A DNA stretch of 64,000 nucleotides from Trichoplusia ni (lineage: Eukaryota > Arthropoda > Insecta > Lepidoptera > Noctuidae), in contig NC_039490.1 in NCBI RefSeq assembly GCF_003590095.1, forward strand, positions 9,441,834 through 9,505,833. The letters are read 5' to 3'. The notes beneath the pieces were generated by a model, which did no database searches, was not told the DNA's origin, and saw only the letters and a program-made list of their open reading frames with translations. A program made the position numbers and the translations under genes. The stretch's first letter is position 1, and each line of letters begins with the position of its first letter. Positions 1 through 9,500 of this stretch are shown here, piece by piece.

Positions 1-2369
1 AATATTCAACGCACCTACGACTGCTAGTTGGATTCTAATTGTGTAAATCTATTTATTTCAAAAAGGGATATTAAATAAGGGAACATTTTTCCCAAAAACA
101 CTTCAGCATATATGACTTAATACATTTCAAAATAAAATCTGTAGCCCGTTATGAAAACAGAAACTATTTATACAGTTATTTTTTTAATTACATTTTCCCC
201 AACCCAGAATCAAACCGGCATCTACTACGACGTTGAATACGAGAACGCCGGGGAGGGTATATACGGTACAAAGGGCATCCCTCTCTCCACATACACCGTC
301 AGTCGAGGACCGCCCTTCTATAGGACTTAGTACATAAGAACAGGAATTAAATAACATCAAAATAATTTTCAAAATTATAGAAAATTTTATTACTGATATT
401 GGACTTGGCTAAAGAACTGCCGGCCAATATTAAAAAAGTACGTACTCGCGTGACTAGTTATACTTCTTTGGCTTTATAAAAAAAAATGTTTTAATTTGAA
501 AGCAAAGAAAAGATAATTAAAATAAAATAATAAAAGGAATGGATTAATTAAAAGACTTAATGAGTGGTTTAGTGGGCATCGTGAAATATCACTCATCATT
601 GTTTCATAATGCGCGTAAAGAAGTTTAACTTAAAAATGTAAAGTTAAAAAATACTTAAAAATATTTGTACTTGGCTGGAGAACTGCCGAGAATCTAAATA
701 AAAAAAATATTGTTATTTAATCAATGAAATGCTACAATGATATTGCATTTATAAATAAATTATTGTTATTAAAAAATATGGATTGTAATGTAAAATATAT
801 AATAAATAGATTTTATTTTAAGTTGTATACAATGTGTAATGAAAGAAAAACAGTCCTAATTGCTATATGAAATTAATAATCGATGTTTAACTTCAATTTT
901 TACATTTTTTACAGCGGATACAGAAAAAAATATTACCTATGATTTCAAATGGTTAGATATCTCGGTTCAAGAGATACAGGTTTGTGTCAGGTGGACAGAC
1001 AGCTGACCCTAAGTAATAATATTCGTCTTTTTTAAACTTTGGGTGTGAAACCATAAAAAGTTCCTACCATAATTTATCATCAACTGTTAAAAATATATAT
1101 TAAAAGTAACATAACATTCATTAGAATAATCGCTTTTTTGCAATTTTGTCCGTTTTTTTATTACACATTGTAATATTTGTATATAAGACTGCTTGCAACG
1201 AATAATATCACAAATAAATGTGGTTTTTAAGCTTTAAGATATAATAAATAAATATTTCGTATGTATGTATTTAATGATATACAATTATATATTGTATCCA
1301 TAAAACATGAATCTTTAAATCTATAAGCCGTCCTAACGAATCTCAGAACGACTAAACCGATTTCGATAAAACTTTGGCCAGAAATGACGGACAAGATAAT
1401 GTTACATCGCATTGTAATTACAAAATGAATAGAAAACTTCAAATGTATATGAATGACATTCCTTTTCGACAAGTGACGTGACTTTGACTTGTCAGTTCAA
1501 TACATTTGAGTGATTGTTCTACAGGCCGTTTTAAAACCTAAAATATATTTTCGAAAATTAACCCTTACTCTACTATTACAATTTTTTGTTTAAATTGTAA
1601 TGCTAGTATGAATTTCCTTTCATAGTCCCACTGCTGGGCTTTTTACTGATAAGGAGAAAGTTTAAATAAATGTTTATTAAAATTTAAAATTTACAACTGT
1701 TTACATTTTTAACCGACTAAAAAATAAGGGTTTTTTCAATATGTTTTATTATATAACTTTGTATCTTTAATTTTCAATATCTATTAATTACCAGATTGTA
1801 AATAATTTCAAGAATTTTATTTCCTTTTTTACAATATAATTATGTTTGAATGTATAAATTATTTAGATTAAAAAGTTAAAAACACATTTTTATCAGTGTC
1901 GCACAATTTTTTTAACAGTCAAATTATTAATTGTACATGTTTCATAATTATTTGTTTTAAAAACATCAAGAAATAAAACCACAAATACTTTGGAAAATTA
2001 CAATAAATGAAAATATATTTAGTTTTAATTTATACAGTCATAATTAATAAATAAGAAATCAAATTATGTAGATAGATTTTTTTGAAAAATAAAATGTATG
2101 AAAAACATATTTTTCTGTAATATTAAGTTATATTATTTAAATATAATATAAATAGTCATACAATTAATTTTAAGATATAAAATGTATTTTTGCTATTGAT
2201 ATAAAAGATTGGGTAAAATAAAATCTTTTATAGACTTATATTTATAAACAAAATATCTATTTTTGTACTGAATATATATTTTAAGTAAATTATAAATTAT
2301 ATATACAACGAGAGGATATTGTTTTATTTTTGTCTCATTTTTTTGGGTTTATTTTCCCACGTTTTTTAT
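1..2369. other. AT-rich intergenic DNA
   Basis: No gene is recognised. The stretch is strongly AT-rich, with many stops in all frames. The only non-random pieces I see are a short degenerate repeat around 1320-1420 (the 'cgactaaaccgatttcgat' type of wording common in lepidopteran repeats) and a 40-base motif at 1468-1507 that recurs elsewhere in the window. Confidence 0.7.
1468..1507 (+). repeat. 40-bp recurring motif, copy 1
   Basis: The segment from gacaagtgacgtg to gttcaatacattt recurs nearly exactly at 13602-13640 and in weaker form at 20114-20150. Its first 26 bases are bounded by GACAAGT and ACTTGTC, so it can fold into a small hairpin. The surrounding DNA is not shared, so this may be a conserved core of an old repeat. 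Confidence 0.5.
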
Positions 2370-2706
2370 ACACTCACTTGTTTGTTTGTTTGTTTGTCGA
2401 TCCAGTAGGTTTTTTGTAACTGAATTTTGAGGCACTTCCCGATAAGCTAGATGGCTGAAATTTTCAGCATAGCTTAAAACCCAATGACAATACAATTTAC
2501 GACTATAAAAAGGGCTGGACCGATGTTGATAAAATTTGAATGGAGGGACATTTAAAAACGTGGGTGTTTCGATTTTTAAAATCTATTATGCCACAGACAA
2601 ACGGATAGATAGATAGAAAGCCATATCTATAGACGGACAGACGAACACATGAAACTCATAACACCCCTCTTTTTGAACCGGGGGATAAACGCGTTAGTTG
2701 AGTGAT
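2370..2706 (+). repeat. Dispersed repeat with (GTTT)n start, copy 1
   Basis: Starts with a TTGT microsatellite and runs through the gctgaaattttcag and gataaaatttgaatgg wording shared with 19890-20095. It ends with cagacaaacggatagatag and a GA-rich tail. It has no coding potential. Type unknown: a non-autonomous element or the 3' part of a non-LTR retrotransposon. Confidence 0.5.
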
Positions 2707-2715
2707 CTCTCCATT

Positions 2716-2757
2716 TCTTATTTATTTATTTATTTATTTATTTCATTTCATTTCATC
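2716..2757. repeat. (TTTA)n / (TTTCA)n microsatellite
   Basis: About six TTTA units followed by about three TTTCA units, read directly. Confidence 0.85.
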
Positions 2758-2975
2758 TTACAAGCTAACAGATGACACATCCAAAACGCTTATAAGATTA
2801 ATAGTTCGGTGTTACACATCCTCGTCATTATATTTAACAATGCAAAATTATTTAACAATGTCAGGAATGAGCAGAATAATCATAATTAAAAATTGATCAA
2901 TAATATCATAGGAAAAAAAAATACAATCTGAGTCCATAAATAACATTAATATTAAAATAAAATAGCAATAATAAT

Positions 2976-2997
2976 AAAAAAAAAAAAAAAAAAAAAA
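2976..2997. repeat. Poly(A) tract
   Basis: An uninterrupted run of 22 A after an AT-rich stretch. It could be the tail of an old retroposed sequence, but no body is recognisable upstream. Confidence 0.8.
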
Positions 2998-3186
2998 TTC
3001 TTAGCTTTATTGAGAATCGATTGGAACAGCGACATCTATTACTATATAAAGAAACTACTGCAACATTCTCAAATTGTTGCTAACTAGTTATAACAGATGG
3101 CGTTATCAAGAAACATTACTATGAAAAAAGCCATCGTAGTCAAAACACTATTGTTACAATATTTTTTTTAAAAGGCTTATAACACT

Positions 3187-3318
3187 AATGTAATAAATGC
3201 GAAAGCATGTGAGTGTGTTTTTTTGTTATGAGTTAACCGCAAAAACGGCTGGACCGATTTCGAGGGGTATGGAGATGGCTTGCAACTTGGATTCACACAT
3301 AGGCTACTTTTATTCGAC
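3187..3318 (+). repeat. Helitron-like/MINE fragment
   Basis: Begins with aataaatgcgaaagcatgtgagtg and contains the cggctggaccgattt wording typical of short lepidopteran interspersed repeats. It runs directly into an oppositely oriented family-A copy at 3319, so the two form a composite. Confidence 0.45.
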
Positions 3319-3570
3319 ACTAGCTGTTGCCCGCGACTTCGTCCCCGTGGTTAGAAGATATAAGTTATGATTTTTACCTGCCCTGTTTTTTTCACATTTT
3401 CCATTGTATCTCGCTATTATAAGTCGCAGCGTGATGGTTTATAGCCTTTTAAGCCTTCCTCGATGAATGGTCTATTCAACATAAAAAGATTTTTTCAATT
3501 TGGACCAGTAGTTCCTGAGATTAGCGCGTTTAAACAAACAAACTCTTCAGCTTTATATATTAGTATAGAT
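3319..3570 (-). repeat. Helitron-like family A, copy 1 (about 250 bp)
   Basis: Read on the minus strand it begins TCTATACTAATATATAAAG and ends GGGCAACAGCTAGT. Near-identical copies lie at 14164, 22454, 31667, 42195, 54952, 57550 and 58542. A 5' TC and 3' CTAG with no terminal inverted repeat and no target duplication fit non-autonomous Helitron-like elements described in Lepidoptera. The family name is inference from memory; the repetition is seen directly. Confidence 0.7.
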
Positions 3571-3934
3571 TGTGAAAGGCGGATGATGCTTTTGAACTAT
3601 TAGTCCAAAAGTATTAAAAGTTAATTGGTAAAGTATTAAAAATAATTAAAATACACTTATAAAAATGCACTAACAACTAAAACGCCATAAAATTAATTTT
3701 CCAAATTAATATTTATGACCATTTACGATCCAATCTCATTGATTTAGCCTCTAAACAAGTTTTGATGTACTATCATAATAAACTTGTGAAGTGTCAATAT
3801 AAAGCACTTCGTTTACAGTTATTTTTAAACGTTTCATTGGTAATTGGATGTAGTTAGCTTAGGTGGCAAGATTTGTTTTTATATAACTTACAAGATGCCC
3901 GCGGGCCCGCCTGCTACAAATTTAAATCGATCCC
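3571..3934. other. Intergenic, nothing recognised
   Basis: AT-rich DNA with no open frame of note and no repeat shared with the rest of the window. Confidence 0.6.
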
Positions 3935-4115
3935 ATCCCTACTAATATTATAAATGCGAAAGTAACTCTGTCTGGCTGTCTGTCTGTTACGCTTTCACGT
4001 CTAAACCACTGAACTGATTTTAATGATAGTTTTTATTCCGGACTTTTGAAGAGTTCTCTTGGAAACGCGATATAACCGACCTCGACGCGGGCGAAGCCGC
4101 GGGCGAAAAGCTAGT
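3935..4115 (+). repeat. Helitron-like family B, copy 1 (internally shortened)
   Basis: Begins ATCCCTACTAATATTATAAA, carries a (gtct)n stretch, and ends GCGGGCGAAAAGCTAGT. The same start and end occur at 14497-14722 (reverse) and 33058-33287. This copy lacks part of the middle that the 33058 copy retains. Confidence 0.65.
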
Positions 4116-4156
4116 GTCAATATAAAATCGGGATAAAAATTAAATGTTTTTTTTTA

Positions 4157-4360
4157 AACGACTCCCGCATTAAGGAATTTAATCCTTGTATCACGGGGGT
4201 TGTACAAACATACAAATCACATGCACAAAGACACCCAGACTCAGAACAAGCATTCGTGGATCACACAAATGCTTGTCCTACGCGGGGATCGAACCCGCGA
4301 CAGGTGGCGCACTGTTGGTTTGATGTGGTGACCTCAAACACTCGGCTATACGTGCAGTAT
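4157..4360 (-). repeat. tRNA-derived SINE family E, copy 1
   Basis: On the minus strand there is a tRNA-like head with an A-box region (TAGCCGAGTG, about 4332-4348) and a B box (GGGTTCGATCCCC, 4284-4296). The body contains tgagtctgggtgtctttgtg and the end is near gcgggagtcg. The spacing of the boxes fits a Pol III promoter. Other copies are at 4836, 28051, 30124 (plus strand), 43617 and 56740. Confidence 0.7.
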
Positions 4361-4364
4361 ACCT

Positions 4365-4474
4365 ACTATCTATATACTAAATTTCGTCTAAATCCGTTCA
4401 GTGGTTTTCGAGTGAAAGAGGAACAAACATCCATACACACAAACTTTCGCGTTTATAATATCAGGAAGTAGGAT
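4365..4474 (-). repeat. Helitron-like family C fragment
   Basis: Reverse orientation of the cgcgaaagtttgtgtg ... ccactgaacggattt element seen more fully at 22733-22922. Confidence 0.5.
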
Positions 4475-4835
4475 TATAATATAAGTTAGATAATGTAATG
4501 AAATCATTGATTCTGTAAATAATTTAATTAAAAAAATCCTCTTCTCAAGTGAGCTTAATAAGCAGCACTTGAAAAATTATATTAAAATGGCCAACACTAT
4601 TAGTGTACACCCACAAACCGGACTGGAACAACACTGGCGTCCACTATTACCTGCGCCTGTACCGAGCGTTGCCCTCAGCAAATATTTGTCTATTTACTTT
4701 CTAGAGCCAATATTTATCAATACTTGACGATTCAATGACTTATTTTTGGTTAAAACACGAGTTTTTAACTGCTCTATCATGTTCAACAGATTATTGGTGT
4801 TTTTAGATTTTAGTAAGAAAAAAGTATTTGTCTGT
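4475..4835. other. Intergenic, nothing recognised
   Basis: Low-complexity AT-rich DNA between two SINE copies. No open frame or repeat is recognised. Confidence 0.55.
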
Positions 4836-5042
4836 AAACGACTCTCGTATTAATTAATATAATTTAATCCTTGTGTCGCTTGGTTATTATAAACTTTTAA
4901 GTCACTGGCACAAAGATACCCAGACTCAGGGCAAGCATTCGTGGATCACAGAAAGCTTGTCCTTCGCGGGGATTCAACCCGCGACACGTCGCGTTCAGTA
5001 GGTTTTGCGTGGTGACCTCAGCCACTCTGCTGTCCCTGCAGT
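4836..5042 (-). repeat. tRNA-derived SINE family E, copy 2
   Basis: Same head and body as the 4157 copy. The B box here is degenerate (ggttgaatccccgcg on the minus strand) and the A-box region is at the right-hand end. Confidence 0.65.
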
Positions 5043-5118
5043 TAATCAATTATTTTAATAAAAAACATTAGAGCGAAAAAACAGCAGATACCTACTTAAA
5101 ACATACAACGCCTATCTT

Positions 5119-5180
5119 CAGCTCATGATTAAGGACTCCGCCGTTCCGTTGTTTCCGAAACTATTCGGGCTATTTTATTT
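5119..5180 (+). repeat. Relic of palindromic repeat P
   Basis: Contains ctcatgattaaggactccg and ttccgaaact-ttcgggcta, the core of the palindromic repeat found at 12838-12986 and 62339-62445. It is diverged and lacks the arms. It lies about 90 bp before the BEL element. Confidence 0.5.
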
Positions 5181-5264
5181 TTGAATCTTTTAAATAAGAA
5201 TTATACGGATGAAAGTTACTTTAAAAACCAGAAACGGAATGACAAATGATTTATCATTATATAG

Positions 5265-5269
5265 GCAAC
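5265..5269. repeat. Target-site duplication of BEL element (left)
   Basis: GCAAC directly precedes the 5' LTR and is repeated directly after the 3' LTR at 12810-12814. A 5-bp duplication is usual for BEL/Pao integrases. Confidence 0.9.
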
Positions 5270-5695
5270 TGTGCGGGACAGCGTGAACAGTTTAAGAGAA
5301 AAAGTGTAAACAATGAACAGTATTTGTGATTAGTGTTATATGATTAGGTTTAAGTATAGTTTAAGTCAAATTAGAGTCTGATTAGATTATTGTTTGTTTA
5401 GTATACTCCGGCCTCCTATTGGAAAACATTCCAGTAACAGCGACCAATAGGAGAGCCGGAATTAATTAAAGTTTATATGAAAGTTGTGAATATTTGTAAG
5501 ATAGGAATATTGTAAAAATAATATTTTTCTCATATTATAGGCTAAGTAAGGATTCAGAAAATGTATAGTTAACATACTATTGTAATTCATTTTTAAATAG
5601 AAAATAGCATTTTAAGTAAACGGCTCTCGGTGTGGTAAAGTATCGTCGTACTTAACCTTAAGGAAAAAACCGCGCGCGGGCCCCGCCCCCGCTCT

Positions 5696-5772
5696 TATTG
5701 GTCGAAAAGCGAGCGATCTTATTGGTCGGCCAATGGGAGCGGGGGAATTTCGGGGCCCGAATTTGTATAAAA
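5696..5772 (+). promoter_or_regulatory. BEL LTR promoter: clustered CCAAT boxes and TATA
   Basis: Two ATTGG boxes near 5698 and 5721 and a CCAAT at about 5730 (gccaatggg) precede a TATA box (gtataaaa, 5765-5772). Spacing is typical of a Pol II core promoter and would start the transcript at roughly 5795. The same array recurs at plus 6692 in the 3' LTR. Factor binding (NF-Y type) is inference. Confidence 0.55.
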
Positions 5773-5951
5773 TGCGGCCCACACCGAGAGTCGACACATT
5801 CGGCGGGAACACAGCAAGAAGAGCGGACCAACAGGAAGAAATAGGAAGCCCTCGAAGACTTCAGCAACAGCGACGCCTCGGATACAACGAAGGAGCCCCG
5901 GGACATCGGCGAAGCCCTATAGGACATCAACGGAGCCCTACGAAATAGTCG

Positions 5952-5978
5952 ACGTAAACAAACTGCGTTTGTTTACGT
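5952..5978 (+). promoter_or_regulatory. Hairpin in the R region of the BEL LTR
   Basis: Perfect 12-bp arms ACGTAAACAAAC and GTTTGTTTACGT around a 3-nt TGC loop, 24 bp upstream of the AATAAA signal. It is present also at 12644-12670. It would fold in both genomic RNA ends. Confidence 0.85.
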
Positions 5979-6001
5979 TTTGTATCCTCTGTTTGAGCGT
6001 C

Positions 6002-6007
6002 AATAAA
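6002..6007 (+). terminator. Polyadenylation signal in BEL LTR
   Basis: AATAAA downstream of the hairpin. The functional copy for the element's own transcript would be the one at 12694-12699. Confidence 0.6.
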
Positions 6008-6122
6008 TTGAGTTTGGTGTTTATACAAGGGCCTTCTCATTTTTCACCAATCCGGCACCCCCAATAGTTGTGCTCGCGCGGTGTCTCTTGCTGTAAAGTT
6101 GGAGCCCGTGCGACACATTTAA

Positions 6123-6139
6123 TGGTCCTTCGAGCCGGA
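6123..6139 (+). promoter_or_regulatory. Primer-binding site of BEL element, tRNA-Tyr type
   Basis: TGGTCCTTCGAGCCGGA lies 5 nt after the 5' LTR. It is the complement of ...TCCGGCTCGAAGGACCA, which I recall as the 3' end of eukaryotic tRNA-Tyr including CCA. The 17-nt match is strong; the tRNA identity rests on memory. Confidence 0.8.
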
Positions 6140-6224
6140 TACGTGGAATTGAGTTGGCCTTTCGAACATCGAACTTAATTACAGATCGAGTTGCGAAGAC
6201 CGAAGAATAGAAGACAGAAGCGCC

Positions 6225-6596
6225 ATGCCCGTCACACGCTCCGAGGGAAAGGGCCGCAAGGTCGCAACACAACAGAAGCCATCCTCCGAGGACACCGCTA
6301 CGACCTCGGGGACCGGCAACAGCGCCGAGACTGCGATCGATTCTACAGCCACAGGGACTACCGCCACGGAAACTACAGAGTATACATCCGCCTCCGTGAC
6401 GACAGCCACCACGCAGTCATCGGCAACCGCCGCGACCTCCGGCACCGCCGCCACCTCGGGCGCCACCGCGACCGCCGGCACCACCGCCGCGGCCGCAACA
6501 GCAACCAACGCGCCTACGGTCTCGGACTCCGCTGCTACCACGCTGCCCGCTCACGCCGTCAAGAAGACGAACATGAACCCCCCGCGGGGGGGGTAA
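6225..6596 (+). CDS. Probable true Gag N-terminus of BEL element, in a different frame
   Basis: ATG in a fair context (gcgccATGc) opens a 123-codon frame that starts MPVTRSEGKGRK, continues with a long Thr/Ala/Ser-rich stretch and ends at TAA directly after the 8-G run 6586-6593. The long gag-pol frame, by contrast, has no ATG before 7241. Shifting back one base in the G-run joins the two frames. Either the copy has lost one G (mutation or base-calling error) or a backward ribosomal slip on the G-run is used. MPVTRS-like starts are common in arthropod retroelement Gag proteins, in my experience of these families. Confidence 0.6.
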   Translation: MPVTRSEGKGRKVATQQKPSSEDTATTSGTGNSAETAIDSTATGTTATETTEYTSASVTTATTQSSATAATSGTAATSGATATAGTTAAAATATNAPTVSDSAATTLPAHAVKKTNMNPPRGG

Positions 6597-9500
6597 CCGC
6601 CGGTGTCAACAAAAACAGAACAGAAGCATCTACAGTCAAGCGGAACAGGAAGGATGCAACCGGCCCACATGAAACAGGTGGACCGACCACCCCGCGCGCC
6701 CCCAGCAAGAGGGGGGGAGGGGGGGGATCAACACACAGCAAGAAGGCGCAGCGGATAGCAAAGGCCAAAGAAGAACTCCTGCGCCTACAGGTCGAGCTCG
6801 CGGCGGCGAAGCTGGCCGCCTTGGAGACTGAAGACACAGAAGATGAAGATGAAGAAGGCGACGTCTCTATCACCGAGGTGAACGAGAAGGTGTCCAATTG
6901 GCTCGACACCAACAAGAACACAGCAGAGGAGGACGCGACGCCACAGCAGAAGACTCAGCAGCCCGCGCAGCCAGCACCGGCGGGAGGTCCAGCGGACTTC
7001 TCGCAGCTGGCTGAAGCAATAACGTTCGCGGTCAAGGCCGCTCAGCGACCGAAGTTCATTGAACTTCCGATCTTCAGCGGTGCACATCAAGAATGGCTGC
7101 CCTTCCGCGCGGCCTACTATGAGACGGCGTCGTCGTACTCTCCTATAGAAAACACAAACAGGCTTAGAAGAAACCTCAAAGGAAGAGCCAGGGAAGCCGT
7201 GGAGGGCCTGCTCATCACCAGCGCAGCTCCGGAAGAAGTTATGAAGACATTGGAGTCAAGGTTCGGGCGACCAGAAGCAATAGCGATGGTGGAGATGGAG
7301 GCGCTCCGGGGACTCCCACGCCTCACGGAATCGCCACGAGATATATGCATCTTCTCAACGAAGGTCTCCAACATCGTCGCTACATTGAAGACTCTCAGCT
7401 GTTTGAACTACCTATATAACCCGGAGATATGCAAATCTCTGGTGGACAAGTTAACCCCAACACTCAAGTACAGATATTTTGACTACGCCGCCAGCCAACA
7501 GAAAAGTGAACCCGATCTCGTCAAGATGGAAAGATTTCTCAGAAGGGAAGCTGAACTCTGCGGTCCATATGCGCTACCTGAACAGGTAGCAGCGCCACCT
7601 ACAGTTAGAAAACCGCAGAGAGTCAACAACGTGCAAACGTATACACCGAAGTGTCCAGCATGCGACGAGACGGGACACAACACGCAAGACTGTGCAGAGT
7701 TCAAGAAGAAGGACAACAGCGGAAGATGGGACCTAGCCAAGGCAAGGAAGTTGTGCTTTCGCTGTCTGCGTTACAGAAACAAAACCCATAGTTGCAAGCC
7801 CAAGCCCCGTGGGATAGATAACTGCAAGTATTTTCACAACAGGTTACTTCATTTTGAAAGAAGTACAGAGAAGATTCCTACAGAAGAACAGGACAAAGAA
7901 GTAATCAACTCTGCGTGGACAGCAAAAAGAAAACAGTCTTACTTGAAGATCGTGCCGCTGAAGGTGAAGGGGCCCAAAGGAGTCGTGGACACCTTCGCTC
8001 TGCTGGACGACGGGTCGACAGTAACATTAATAGACGAAGAGGTCGCCAAGGAGATAGGTGCCACAGGACCCGTCGACCCCCTACGTATAGAAACTATCAA
8101 CGAGTTGAAGACGTCAGAAGCTGCGTCAAGAAGAGTCACCTTCCGATTAAAGGGTATGAATGGTCACGAAGAGCGAGTTCAAGCCAGAACAGTTAAGAAC
8201 CTGCAGGTCTCATCACAGAAGGTGTCCAGGGAAGTGGTTCAAGATTGCAAGCACCTGACGGACTTGATGGGACACCTTACGTACGACCAAGCCAAGCCAC
8301 GACTACTGATCGGACAGGACAACTGGCATCTTCTGGTGACCACAAGGATAAGAAGAGGCGATCATCACCAACCAGTGGCCTCCCTCACGCCGCTGGGTTG
8401 GGTCCTGCACGGAAGCCAAACCAGGACAATGAAGCACGCGATCGACTATGTATCGCATACCACAGAAGAATCACCAGAAGATGACCTAGAAGCCATGGTC
8501 AAGAAGTACTTCGAAATGGACTCTTTATGCATCGTCCCGAAGAAGCCCACTACAGATCCAGAACAGCAAGCTCTCCGAGTCCTAGAGAAGACAACGAGAA
8601 GAATAGGAGAAGGAAGATACGAAACGGGCCTCTTATGGAAACAAGAAGACATCTCGTTTCCCAACAATTACTGCAACGCCGTGAAGAGGCTCGAAAATAT
8701 AGAGAGAAAATTAGATCGCGACCCGAAGCTTAAACAGAAGTATAATGAACAGATGGAAGCACTCGTCGCCAAAGGCTACGCCGAACGTGCTCCTGCAGAC
8801 AAGAACCCCAAGAAGACATGGTACTTACCACACTTCGCTGTCATCAATCCAATGAAGCCAGAGAAACTCAGAGTGGTACACGACGCCGCCGCCAAGACAA
8901 GAGGGGTGGCGCTCAACGACATGCTGCTGAAGGGACCTGACCTGATGCAGTCGCTGCCTGGAGTCGTCATGCGTTTCCGACAACATCAAATAGCAGTCAC
9001 GGCAGACATTAAAGAAATGTTCATGCAAGTGAAACTTCGAGAAGCTGACAGAGACTCCCTGCGATACGTGTGGAGGGGCAACAGAAGAGACGACCAGGCT
9101 CCAGAAGAGTACAGAATGACGTCTCTGATCTTCGGCGCGTCGAGCTCACCGTCAACAGCAATATATGTCAAGAACTTGAACGCCAAAGAACACGAAGCCA
9201 CACACCCCGAGGCTGCAGCAGCGATCATAGAGAAGCACTACGTAGACGACTACTTAGACAGCTTCAGGAGTCTAGAGGACGCAGTACGTATAGCTAAGGG
9301 AGTTCGAGATATACACGCAAAGGCCTGCTTCGAACTCAAACAGTGGAAGTCCAACTCAACCCTGCTACTCCAAGAGCTGGGAGAGGAGGAGCTCATAGAA
9401 GATATGGAACTCTACAAGACAGAAGAGAAAACAGAACGAGTACTAGGAGTCATCTGGAAGTTGAACACAGACGAGCTGACCTTCAACCTCAACTTAGCTC

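Larger units (their letters stand above)
5270..6117 (+). repeat. BEL element 5' LTR
   Basis: 848 bp, TGTGCGGG...GCGACACA. Its first part is AT-rich. A CG-rich promoter-like region follows at 5670-5790, then a transcribed part with a strong hairpin (5952-5978) and AATAAA (6002-6007). An imperfect inverted repeat with ATTGG/CCAAT at its inner ends lies at 5407-5422 and 5444-5460. Confidence 0.95.

Noticed and set aside
5612..5948. Open frames of 66-90 codons on both strands in the BEL LTR, repeated at 12304-12640
   Set aside because: They lie in the GC-rich promoter and R region, occur in both LTRs only because the LTRs are copies, and resemble no protein.
6179..6541. 120-codon minus-strand frame rich in Val and Ala
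   Set aside because: Mirror of the Thr/Ala-rich Gag N-terminus on the plus strand; GC-rich DNA keeps stops rare.
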